Origin: UBA6022 sp038319685
GTDB lineage: Bacteria > Patescibacteriota > Saccharimonadia > Saccharimonadales > Saccharimonadaceae
Length of the DNA: 64,000 nucleotides
Direction of reading: 5' to 3'
Assembly: GCA_038319685.1 (NCBI GenBank)
Contig: JBBQDN010000002.1
Location: forward strand, 138,614 to 202,613
Part shown: one piece after another, positions 35,486-43,525 of the stretch
Numbering within the stretch: the stretch's first letter is position 1
Layout of the letters: every line of letters starts with the position of its first letter
Notes under the pieces: generated by a model
The model's input: the letters and a program-made list of their open reading frames with translations, nothing else
Databases searched by the model: none
Told to the model about the DNA's origin: nothing
Position numbers and translations under genes: made by a program

Positions 35486-36351
35486 TATTCTGATCCTCCG
35501 GCACGTAATTTTTTGAGCCCCGCCATCGACTCTTTTAATCTAGTGTCTACCTGGCTACGTTTGGCTCGGTTATATTCGGTATGTAGTTCAGCTGCGTTGG
35601 TGATCGATCGCTCTTTGGCCGCTGACATGGCCTTGAAACGGCTAGCGACTTGGGCTAGGCGACTATCATAAATGAACTGCGAAATAGTTAGGCGTAAAAT
35701 AGAATTTTCTAAATATGCCGCTACTGCGTACGAGCTTGGCTCGAAAATATATGTTTTTTCTGTCACCATGTCGTCACCCAACGTCGCAATATCGGCCACG
35801 CGGCCTTTGCTTGACACGACATCACTCAAATCGACTTCTTTAATTTCCTGTTGCGAAAGTGATATGTAATTTTGATAAAAAATGCGACTTTTGGCATACT
35901 TTTTCGTGATTTCCATCAAAGGATCGACGTTGATGTAATCATGCTCGGGCAAATCGAAGTAGTACGTATAATCGACATGCGACTGTTTGAGTTTGAGTGT
36001 CCCGTGATGCCCAATCACCAGCACGTCGTTCTTGGTCTCGTCATAGTGTTCCATGAACTTTCGGATAAGACGGTTATCGATATCGCCACTCAAACCACCC
36101 TTGGCAGTAATAAGAATCAGAAGCTCTTTGTTGATTGGTTTTTCGTCAACACTTCGACCGTAATTAAACATGACGTCAACACGAATTTGCTTATAAATAT
36201 TCCAGACTTCATCAAAAAACTGGTTACTGATCAGCACTTTATTTTTCGTTTTTGCAATCTGCATACTACTCAGGGTTTCGAGCGCTGACGTCAGGCTAAC
36301 CACTGATCGAACCGAGGCTTCTTCACCTTTGATTTCTAGCGGACGACGCAT
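35485..36351 (-). CDS. atpG: F1-like ATPase gamma subunit
   Basis: 288 residues, normal length. The N-terminal helix is present ('IKGEEASVRSVVSLTSAL') but diverged. The Rossmann core contains 'LLILITAKGGLSGDIDN' (normally ..GLCGGFN), and the C-terminal helix keeps 'SRFKAMSAAKERSITNAAEL' and 'EYNRAKRSQVDTRL', matching the gamma coiled coil that turns inside the alpha/beta ring. It therefore encodes a rotor shaft. It is directly adjacent to alpha (no gap) and overlaps beta by one base. Confidence 0.88.
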   Translation of the reverse strand: MRRPLEIKGEEASVRSVVSLTSALETLSSMQIAKTKNKVLISNQFFDEVWNIYKQIRVDVMFNYGRSVDEKPINKELLILITAKGGLSGDIDNRLIRKFMEHYDETKNDVLVIGHHGTLKLKQSHVDYTYYFDLPEHDYINVDPLMEITKKYAKSRIFYQNYISLSQQEIKEVDLSDVVSSKGRVADIATLGDDMVTEKTYIFEPSSYAVAAYLENSILRLTISQFIYDSRLAQVASRFKAMSAAKERSITNAAELHTEYNRAKRSQVDTRLKESMAGLKKLRAGGSE

Positions 36352-37896
36352 CTACTTCTTCTCCTTGGCGGGTTCGGCCAGACTACTCACCTGTGTTTCT
36401 GCCGCCGCAGCCTCATCAGCTTGACGCTTCTTTTCTATTTCGTTCTTTGCCGCCTTTTCGATAGCTGCCATTTTCACGGAATCAATCGTCATGACATCTG
36501 CTTTAAGCGCTGCTTCTAGCTCGTCATAATTACCTTTCATATCTTTGTCTTCTTGCAGTTTTGGTGCATACTCATGCACTTTTTCTTTTAGCATCTCTAC
36601 ATTAATAATTTCTTCGGGGCTACTTCCTAGAACAATACTCATCAGAAACTGCTGCTCGGCAAAACTATAAATTTCACCTATCGCCTGGTTCATCAGCTTG
36701 AACAGGACTTTACCCTTGTCGTAATTTGCCTGCGCATCGGGACTGAGTTCAGTACCAAAATGGGCATATTCTTCGGCTGTTCGGTAGCCGGCAAGTGTCA
36801 AATTAAGCTTATCAGCGAATCCCTTTTGCCGTTTGTTCTGACCAACGCCACCGACACGCGTGACCGAAAGTGCCGTACTGACCGCCGGACGCATAGTATC
36901 TTTGAAAATTTTCTCGTCCAAAATCCATTGACCGTCCGTGATTGACATAACGTTTGTCGGCAGGTAAGCAGTAATGTCACCGCCTGGTGCATAGATAATT
37001 GGAATAAGAGTTTGACTCGCATGATTCGACGCCGTTTTGCCACCACGTTCAAGCAAACTCGAGTGGGTGTAGAACATGTCACCTGGGTACGAATCTCGGC
37101 CTGGGCTGACGCCCGCAATCAATGATATTTCGCGATATGCCTGGGCATGTGCTGTCAGGTCGTCATAAATCACTAGTGTATCCATGTTGCACTGATGCCA
37201 AAAGTACTCACCATGTGCAGCACCAACATATGGCACCAGATACGTGAGAATAAGCGATTCAAACGAGTTACTAACAACGACAATCGTTTTCTTGAGGGCG
37301 CCATTTTTTTCCAGGTTACTGACAAGCTCTGCCACGTCGTGTTGACGTTTAGCGATTAACACATAGATCACGGTAATATCGGAGTTTTTCTGGTTAATCG
37401 CAACCTGCGCTGCAAGTGCCGTCTTGCCAACCTTGCTATCGCCGAGCATCGCCATACGTTGTCCGCGCGCCAGCGAGTATTCAAGGTCAAGGATCGTCAC
37501 GCCTGTTTCGACCGGTGTATCGAGTAGTTCGCGCTCATAAAGCATCGGTGCGGAATGAAAAACGTCCCATTCTTGATCAGCGACAATCTCACCCTTGCCA
37601 TCAAGCGGCTCACCAAATACATTCACGACACGGCCAATAAAATTCTTGCCGACAGGGATCATGATATCACGTGCTTCGATGACGCACACCATGCCAATAT
37701 GTAACGGTGAAGCGTCAAGTTTCATTACAACAACATGGTCCTCCAGGACCTGGTGGACATAGCCGCGCGTATCGTCCTGAAAACGTACCGTCGCATGAAC
37801 ATTGGTCGGCTGAAGTCCTTTGATACTGACCATGAATGAATCAATACCAATGATTTCTCCCACTGGATTATCGGCACTGACGAGTTTTTCATACAT
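36352..37896 (-). CDS. atpA: F1-like ATPase alpha subunit
   Basis: 514 residues. The P-loop reads 'LGDSKVGKTALAAQVAINQ', whereas ATP synthase alpha subunits have GDRQTGKT with an invariant Gln, so the nucleotide site has diverged. The arginine finger region is kept ('LSVTRVGGVGQNKRQKGF'), as is 'NVMSITDGQWILDEKIF'. The C-terminal domain carries a Lys/Glu/Ala-rich tail of about 50 residues. The start at 37896 falls right after the delta stop; a longer frame would overlap delta by 32 bases. Confidence 0.88.
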   Translation of the reverse strand: MYEKLVSADNPVGEIIGIDSFMVSIKGLQPTNVHATVRFQDDTRGYVHQVLEDHVVVMKLDASPLHIGMVCVIEARDIMIPVGKNFIGRVVNVFGEPLDGKGEIVADQEWDVFHSAPMLYERELLDTPVETGVTILDLEYSLARGQRMAMLGDSKVGKTALAAQVAINQKNSDITVIYVLIAKRQHDVAELVSNLEKNGALKKTIVVVSNSFESLILTYLVPYVGAAHGEYFWHQCNMDTLVIYDDLTAHAQAYREISLIAGVSPGRDSYPGDMFYTHSSLLERGGKTASNHASQTLIPIIYAPGGDITAYLPTNVMSITDGQWILDEKIFKDTMRPAVSTALSVTRVGGVGQNKRQKGFADKLNLTLAGYRTAEEYAHFGTELSPDAQANYDKGKVLFKLMNQAIGEIYSFAEQQFLMSIVLGSSPEEIINVEMLKEKVHEYAPKLQEDKDMKGNYDELEAALKADVMTIDSVKMAAIEKAAKNEIEKKRQADEAAAAETQVSSLAEPAKEKK

Positions 37897-37897
37897 C

Positions 37898-38416
37898 TTA
37901 GTTGACCCCACGTAGCATTTCGAGTTCATTAATCAGCACGTTATGGCTCCCGTCGAGCATGGCACGCAAACTCAAATCATGGACTTGATTTGGTGTCCTG
38001 AGATATACGCCCGCGACTAATGCTGGCTGCAACCCATCGCTAATAACTGCCTGTGGATGGACTGAAGTACGGAGCCACTGCGCTAGTTGCCGTAAACTTT
38101 CACGGTCGGCGGGCACGGCAAATGTCATATGAATGACCGGCACTTTGTCTTTAAGTAACCGTAATTCTTTGATCAACTCACTACGCTCGCGACTTGTGGC
38201 TGGCGCAAGTTTATTAAGATTCAAAAATCCAGTAAGTTGCTCTGATAATATCGGCACGGTCGCTGGCTGCGGTCCTGTTTTGGCACGAACCGCGGCAGTT
38301 GTCAGCTCATTGTCAATTCGTTCAACCTCGCTGACCAAACGTGACACATCGATTTTACTCACCACACTCGGTGGGAGTACAAAGTCAGCATGTGTTTTTA
38401 CGCCTGGCTCATTCAT
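37898..38416 (-). CDS. atpH: F1-like ATPase delta (OSCP-like) subunit
   Basis: 172 residues. The C-terminal half gives the delta signature in weak form: 'TSVHPQAVISDGLQPALVAG' followed by 'VYLRTPNQVHDLSLRAML', which corresponds to the conserved GG(hydrophobic)-x-hydrophobic hairpin and final helix. The N-terminal helical bundle is present but diverged. In ATP synthase this subunit ties the top of F1 to the b stalk. Here the upstream overlapping gene (ATGA) is the coiled-coil protein that stands in the b position. Confidence 0.75.
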   Translation of the reverse strand: MNEPGVKTHADFVLPPSVVSKIDVSRLVSEVERIDNELTTAAVRAKTGPQPATVPILSEQLTGFLNLNKLAPATSRERSELIKELRLLKDKVPVIHMTFAVPADRESLRQLAQWLRTSVHPQAVISDGLQPALVAGVYLRTPNQVHDLSLRAMLDGSHNVLINELEMLRGVN

Positions 38417-39186
38417 AGTTTCATATCGTCCACAATCGCCTGTTTGTTTACTTCCATTTGCTTGATGATTGACGGTAATTGCGCTTTGAGATCGTACTGA
38501 TCACCTAGAGCACCGAGTAGATAGTGTTCAATAATCTGGGCCATATTTTTCTCAAACACGCCCACCAAAACGGCTTCTTGGGTCGCAACATTTTTTTGCA
38601 GCAGTGTGTTTAGCTGCTGATATTGGCCTTCAAGTGCCTGGGCGGTGCGACTGAGTGATTGCAACGCGATGTCTTGGGCGTCTTTGGTAGCAATAATCCG
38701 AGCCATATTTCCCTGAAATACATTTGCCATCAATGCCTCTTGATCGGTGACGGTTTTTTGCAGTCCAGCAACACTCGTTTGGAGGACTTGGCTCAGCTGC
38801 TGGTGTTGCTGTTGCAATGTTTGTACACTACGGCTGAGTGATTGCAGAGCAACATCCTGTGCTTCTTTTGCTGCTTTGCTATAGTCGACAAATTGAGCGT
38901 CGAGTTTGGTAGTAACATGTTCTTTGAGGTCAGTGTTTACCTGAGCAATGGCTGTTTCGAGTCGGGTAGTAACATGTTCTTTGAGGTCAGTGTTTACCTG
39001 AGCAATGGTAGCATCAAGATCTTGTTTAAATAAAACACCATTTTCGTTAATAACTTTTTCAAAATATAAACGGCCATGGTTGCGTAGTTCTTCACGAAAA
39101 TTCTCGTCAAGAAAATGGTATTCAGCATCCGCCGCCGCGTCCGGCGACTGTGTCTGTGATTTTTGTTTATGTTGAAATAATCCCAT
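38413..39186 (-). CDS. Coiled-coil protein in the atpF (b-subunit) position, no membrane helix
   Basis: 257 residues, almost entirely helical. It lies where atpF normally lies, between c and delta, but has no N-terminal membrane segment. A 19-residue unit ('ETAIAQVNTDLKEHVTT..') occurs twice in tandem, mirrored by an exact 44-base DNA repeat. A larger unit of about 57 residues starting 'AQDVALQSLSRSVQTL' also occurs twice. The role of a peripheral stalk is inferred from position only; a spacer or linker to another membrane protein is equally possible. The start at 39186 follows AAGGGTGGG. Confidence 0.65.
   Translation of the reverse strand: MGLFQHKQKSQTQSPDAAADAEYHFLDENFREELRNHGRLYFEKVINENGVLFKQDLDATIAQVNTDLKEHVTTRLETAIAQVNTDLKEHVTTKLDAQFVDYSKAAKEAQDVALQSLSRSVQTLQQQHQQLSQVLQTSVAGLQKTVTDQEALMANVFQGNMARIIATKDAQDIALQSLSRTAQALEGQYQQLNTLLQKNVATQEAVLVGVFEKNMAQIIEHYLLGALGDQYDLKAQLPSIIKQMEVNKQAIVDDMKL
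38908..39008. repeat. Exact 44-bp direct repeat inside the coiled-coil gene
   Basis: 38908-38951 and 38965-39008 are identical over 44 bases with a 57-base period (19 codons), so the repeat keeps the reading frame and the heptad pattern. Recent duplication or slippage is likely. Confidence 0.9.
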
Positions 39187-39207
39187 GTTACCCACCCTTT
39201 TTATACA

Positions 39208-40050
39208 TCATAGCTTCAGTAGTAAATATACCGCAAATAGCCCAATAATTAAAATCAATATGCTGGTTAATATAATCTCGATCAATGCCCGAAAGATTGA
39301 CTTTTTTGACATTGGGTTACGGCCGATAGAAATCACTCCGCTGCGTATCCCTGAATATAACACCGCGATCGCCGCGATCAAACTGACGACGGTAATCCCC
39401 ATGCTCAGATAAATACGAATCGGACTGACTTCTTTTTCTGCAATCGCCTGTCCAATTCGCTCAAGTATCTCGGGGACTTGTACTTTGGTACTTTTTTCGT
39501 TCGGATTTTTTTTGATGTCAATTGTGACTGGAATCTGACCAAGGGTGACTTTTTTGTTCGTTTTGCCATCGGTGTCTTTGAGTGTGGTCTCGCCCAATGT
39601 AACACCTTTGCCGTCAAATGACCCGTTCGCTCGCCCGAAAACAGTTTTTTCTTCGGTACTGGCTTTCATCGCAACCCCATTAACCGACGAAAGTGTTACG
39701 TAATCACCGACTGCAATTGAGCCGCCTTGGGTACTGACGAGCACATTATAGGTGCCCGATGCAGCCACAAATACCTCGTTTTCAAGCCCTCCACTTGACA
39801 AAATTACCGACAACTGGCTGCGATCAACGGTCACTCCGAACATGTTTTGCAATTCGGACTGCGTCGAGATTTTAACTCGGTTTGCGCTTTTGCCTGTCAG
39901 CTGCACGATTGTGCCATTATCGAGCGCGGTATCGGCCGCATAGCCTTGTACGCTTCCGCCGCCATAGCTCTCGGCGAGTACAGGCAAACAGACGGCAGTA
40001 GCCGCGAACACAATCACTGCCAAACTAAGAACAATTCGCGGTACTTTCAC
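39208..40050 (-). CDS. c-subunit-like membrane hairpin fused to an extracytoplasmic beta domain
   Basis: 280 residues, four times a normal c subunit. The signal peptide (about 1-26, ending 'VLAES') is followed by about 180 residues of beta-rich domain ('GGSIAVGDYVTLSSVNGVAM', 'FGRANGSFDGKGVTLGE'). Next come TM1 (about 214-235), the cytoplasmic loop 'RSGVISIGRNPMSKKSIFR' and TM2 (about 250-275). The RNP loop corresponds to the RQP loop of c subunits, which contacts gamma/epsilon, and the topology agrees. In c subunits the ion-binding carboxylate lies 20 residues after that Arg; here the position is Ile, and the only acid in TM2 is Glu at +14. GTG start with GGAG upstream, and a TATAAT hexamer 41-46 bases before the start. 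It is the first gene of the operon. Confidence 0.7.
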   Translation of the reverse strand: MKVPRIVLSLAVIVFAATAVCLPVLAESYGGGSVQGYAADTALDNGTIVQLTGKSANRVKISTQSELQNMFGVTVDRSQLSVILSSGGLENEVFVAASGTYNVLVSTQGGSIAVGDYVTLSSVNGVAMKASTEEKTVFGRANGSFDGKGVTLGETTLKDTDGKTNKKVTLGQIPVTIDIKKNPNEKSTKVQVPEILERIGQAIAEKEVSPIRIYLSMGITVVSLIAAIAVLYSGIRSGVISIGRNPMSKKSIFRALIEIILTSILILIIGLFAVYLLLKL

Positions 40051-40374
40051 AGTATTTTTACTCCATGCGTCCCTGTTATCTACTTGGATTAATTATACCA
40101 TAACCTCTATCGAATAGACTCGCCTACTTGCCGTTAATAGCGAATCTATCGAAAGCAAAACACTTGCCTAAAAATGCGTCTGACAAATGCGCATAACACG
40201 CACCGCACAGTCACCATGAAGAAGTGCCAATAACGGTTTAAAAATATTGTTGACAGTAGGCGCTTATGCTACAATAAATGTAAGCTTTTTGATGGCACCA
40301 CACATCGAAGTGAAATAAACATATTGTTCGCATCTCACAGATGTAGAAATATAAATAGAAATATAAAATAGAAA
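40051..40374. promoter_or_regulatory. Divergent control region between the F1-like operon and the adhesin gene
   Basis: 324 bases without a gene. Minus strand: TATAAT at 40092-40097 and a 41-base leader with GGAG for the c-like gene. Plus strand: TTGTTG (40249-40254), a 17-base spacer and TACAAT (40272-40277), then a leader of about 90 bases for the adhesin gene. Between 40100 and 40245 I see no further structure. Confidence 0.6.
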
Positions 40375-40385
40375 ATGTGGTGCCA
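40293..40385 (+). promoter_or_regulatory. 5' leader that can pair with the start codon of the adhesin gene
   Basis: TGGCACCACA (40293-40302) is the exact complement of TGTGGTGCCA (40376-40385), which begins at the second base of the ATG at 40375. The 10-bp duplex would hide the start codon, with an A-rich loop of 73 bases between the arms. The leader has no Shine-Dalgarno sequence. A translational switch is possible. Confidence 0.45.
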
Positions 40386-43300
40386 CCTTTCCACTGGTTT
40401 TAGGCCTCTTCGTTCGCTGCGATTTGTAGCGCTCGGTTTGCTGTTAGTAGTGTTATCTACAACACTATTTTTGACACATGTCTCGCATGCTTCCCCTGGC
40501 ACCAACAAAACAATCAGCTTCCAAGGACGGCTCCAGACCGCAACTGGGACAATTGTTGCTGATGGTCACTATAATATTCAGTTCAAGATCTACCAGGATG
40601 GCACGGGGACAGCAGCTGGCAACACAGGTGGCACGTTGAAATGGACCGAAACATACATTAACAACGGCGGGACGACTGGTATCGAAGTAAAAAATGGCTT
40701 TTTCTCGGCAACTCTTGGTTCGGTCAACCCATTTGGCACAAGTGTCGACTGGGACCAAGACACGCTGTTCCTGTCGATGAATGTTGCAGGAAGTGCCACT
40801 GCATGTACAACATTTAGTACTGCACCCTGTAGCGCCGACGGTGAAATGCTCCCAATGAAACGAATCACCGCAGTGCCGTTTGCGATCAATTCGGGCGCGG
40901 TTGGCGGCAAGACTGCTGATAATTTTGTACAGCTCGCGCAAGGCGTTCAGACTGATGCAAGCACAAATACGAGCAGTATCTACATAAATAAAACTGGTTC
41001 CGGTAATTTAGTCCAACTCCAAAACACGGCAACCAATGTGTTTACCCTTACAAATGCTGGTGATTTGGTACTTGGGAGTAACGCTGATAAATCGATTTCT
41101 ATCGACGTCTCTACGGCAAATATCTCCGGTCGACAGCTATCAGTTATCGCAGGTAGTGGCGGCAGCGGTGCTGGCGCAGCAGGCGGTGATCTATCACTCC
41201 AAGGTGGTGTCGCTGGTGGGACAAACGGTAACGGCGGCAACGTCGTTATCAACGCAGGTGCAAAAACAGGAACTGGCACGGACGGATCCGTCGCTATCGG
41301 CACAGCAAATACAGGCTCAATAACTATCGGTAGTACTACATCGGTGCTCACCCAGGATATTAGTATTGGTGCCAATAACACATCTGGCAGTTCATCGAAT
41401 GTCACTGTTGGTTCAGGTGGATCAGCTACTAGTGGATCAACAACTATTCAAGCAAAAAACAAAGTAACGATTGAAACGAACGGCACAACTCGCGCCACTT
41501 TCTCTGATACGACAAACACTGTTTATTTTGGTAACGGAGTTTCAGCAGCTGCACCAAATAACTCGACAATCCAGGGCACCGATAGTTTAGCAACTGCCGT
41601 TGCTGGTGGCTCACTCACCGTACAAGGAGGCAATGCAACTACCGGCAATGCGAATGGTGGTAATATAACACTTTCCGGAGGTACGGGTAATGGTACGGGT
41701 GCAAATGGCCTAGTTGTTCTAAGCACACCAACATTTTCAACGGTTACGAATGATACTAACTGCTACACGAGTGGTAGTGTCGTTGCGAGTAGTTGTACAA
41801 TCGCCACGACAAGTGTGAATAATTCATCGGCAATTATAGTCGGATTTAGTGCGACCGGTCAGGCAGCTACCCTCCCCGATCCGACAGTTACAACTGCAGG
41901 ACGAGTTATATATGTCATGGCCGCCAACAATTCACAGGAATTCAAACTCCGTGCGAATATCGGTGCTGGTACAGATATCGAACAAAGCATCACAATGCGT
42001 CAGAATGCAGCGACTACTTTAATATGGAATGGGTCCGACTGGATCACGGCAGGTGGAAGTAATTCGACGACCCTCCAAGATGCCTACAATAATACACCGC
42101 AAGGTGCTGGCGGTACTGAAATTGTACTTAATAATAATGCCAACGCTGGTGGGCTTTCTATCCGCGACAGTAGTACTAACCCGGTCGATAACACACTGCT
42201 CGACGTCAAGAATTCGACAACGAGTACGCTTTTCTCGGTCAACAGCACCGATAGTACCAAACTTGCAACTGATGGTACTGTTAATAATAACGGCAGCTTC
42301 GGCACTAACTGGCCAGTAGTTGGAAGTGCATCCGTCACACGTATCACCTCCGATGGCCAAGAAGCAAGTGACAGCGCCCAAGTTGCTGCTGGTACGAGCG
42401 CTAATAGTGGTGTCAAGAACAAGTTATCGAGTAACCCGGTTACAAGCAGCATATACCGTGCTTCCGTCTACGCAAAACTATCAAGCGGAACTGCATTTAC
42501 GGATTTTAAGGTACGCTATTCACCAGACAACGGGACGACGTTTGTCGATTGTACTACTTACAATACGCAAACAGTTGTTACGACTGGATGGACACAAATA
42601 ACTTGTGACATCGATACGACCGGCACGACCGCAACAACACCGTACGTATACTTCATACAGCCAACAGCAGCAGCCAGTGCACGTACTTATCTTGTCGACG
42701 CGTTTAGTATTAAGCTGGCATCAGCTAGCGCGCCAAACGTCAAGATTGGTAGCGGAGCCGGCGGTGATCAAACTACGCTCTTTACCGTCGATAAAGCCGC
42801 GTCTGCACCAATTACCGGTGATCATGATGCGCTGCTAGGGAGTATGTATTACGACACGACCGCTGGTAAACTGCAATGTTACGAAGCCGCAGGCTGGGGT
42901 TCCTGTGGAGCAAGTCCTGACAACTTCATCACGCTCAGCCCGGAATACAGTAATGCGGTCATGAACGGGAATGGTACCGGCGTGATGACCTCAGACCTCT
43001 GTTCTGATGCACTCAATATCAATGACGGTAGTAGTTCCCAGCCAACAATTTGCGGTACTAACGAAACATATAACTTCTATAACTGGACGTCTGCAGAAGT
43101 GACCGATCAAACCAAAAGTATATATGTTACTTATAAACTACCGTCTACATTTAAGAATTTCGCCGCCGGATCAACCTCTCTCATGGGACGCACCGATAGT
43201 AGCAACTCGACTGTCACCTACCAAGTCTACCGTAATGACAGTACGAGTGGTCTTTCTGCTTGCGGTTCAGCTGTATCGGTATCGACAGGTTCTCAATCAA

Positions 43301-43452
43301 CTTGGCAAACCGGAACTGCCAGTGGGAGCGCCGACCCATCAACGTGTAGTTTCGTGTCTGGCGACAGTATTGTCATCAAAATCAACCTTACCGCAAAGAG
43401 CAGTGCTAATGCCTACGTCGGCAACCTTGGATTCACTTTCAGTAATAACTAG
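40375..43452 (+). CDS. Large secreted adhesin-like / tail-fibre-like protein (1025 aa)
   Basis: Signal peptide (about 13-40, 'LRFVALGLLLVVLSTTLFL'). Residues 42-190 form a conserved N-terminal domain: 'ISFQGRLQTATGTIVADGHY', 'GFFSATLGSVNPFG' and 'LPMKRITAVPFAINSGAVGG', a pattern shared with phage-tail and trimeric surface proteins. Residues 200-520 are Gly/Ser/Thr/Asn-rich short repeats ('GGDLSLQGGVAGGTNGNGG') typical of beta helices. Two or three beta-sandwich domains follow (for example 660-800), then 'DHDALLGSMYYDTTAGKLQC' and a C-terminal domain with paired Cys. No anchor is visible, so it is released or bound to another surface protein. Attachment to a host cell is a reasonable inference. 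Confidence 0.7.
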   Translation: MWCHLSTGFRPLRSLRFVALGLLLVVLSTTLFLTHVSHASPGTNKTISFQGRLQTATGTIVADGHYNIQFKIYQDGTGTAAGNTGGTLKWTETYINNGGTTGIEVKNGFFSATLGSVNPFGTSVDWDQDTLFLSMNVAGSATACTTFSTAPCSADGEMLPMKRITAVPFAINSGAVGGKTADNFVQLAQGVQTDASTNTSSIYINKTGSGNLVQLQNTATNVFTLTNAGDLVLGSNADKSISIDVSTANISGRQLSVIAGSGGSGAGAAGGDLSLQGGVAGGTNGNGGNVVINAGAKTGTGTDGSVAIGTANTGSITIGSTTSVLTQDISIGANNTSGSSSNVTVGSGGSATSGSTTIQAKNKVTIETNGTTRATFSDTTNTVYFGNGVSAAAPNNSTIQGTDSLATAVAGGSLTVQGGNATTGNANGGNITLSGGTGNGTGANGLVVLSTPTFSTVTNDTNCYTSGSVVASSCTIATTSVNNSSAIIVGFSATGQAATLPDPTVTTAGRVIYVMAANNSQEFKLRANIGAGTDIEQSITMRQNAATTLIWNGSDWITAGGSNSTTLQDAYNNTPQGAGGTEIVLNNNANAGGLSIRDSSTNPVDNTLLDVKNSTTSTLFSVNSTDSTKLATDGTVNNNGSFGTNWPVVGSASVTRITSDGQEASDSAQVAAGTSANSGVKNKLSSNPVTSSIYRASVYAKLSSGTAFTDFKVRYSPDNGTTFVDCTTYNTQTVVTTGWTQITCDIDTTGTTATTPYVYFIQPTAAASARTYLVDAFSIKLASASAPNVKIGSGAGGDQTTLFTVDKAASAPITGDHDALLGSMYYDTTAGKLQCYEAAGWGSCGASPDNFITLSPEYSNAVMNGNGTGVMTSDLCSDALNINDGSSSQPTICGTNETYNFYNWTSAEVTDQTKSIYVTYKLPSTFKNFAAGSTSLMGRTDSSNSTVTYQVYRNDSTSGLSACGSAVSVSTGSQSTWQTGTASGSADPSTCSFVSGDSIVIKINLTAKSSANAYVGNLGFTFSNN

Positions 43453-43500
43453 GATTTATTGGTACCTCATCCCTGTTATGCTAAAATAGTAACAGTAGTG

Positions 43501-43515
43501 AGACGCCAGGCGTCT
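43501..43515 (+). promoter_or_regulatory. Leader hairpin just before the 43526 gene
   Basis: AGACGCC-A-GGCGTCT, a perfect 7-bp inverted repeat, 10 bases before the ATG and next to GAGGA. With a one-base centre it is more likely a protein site than an RNA hairpin. Confidence 0.35.
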
Positions 43516-43525
43516 AACGAGGAAT

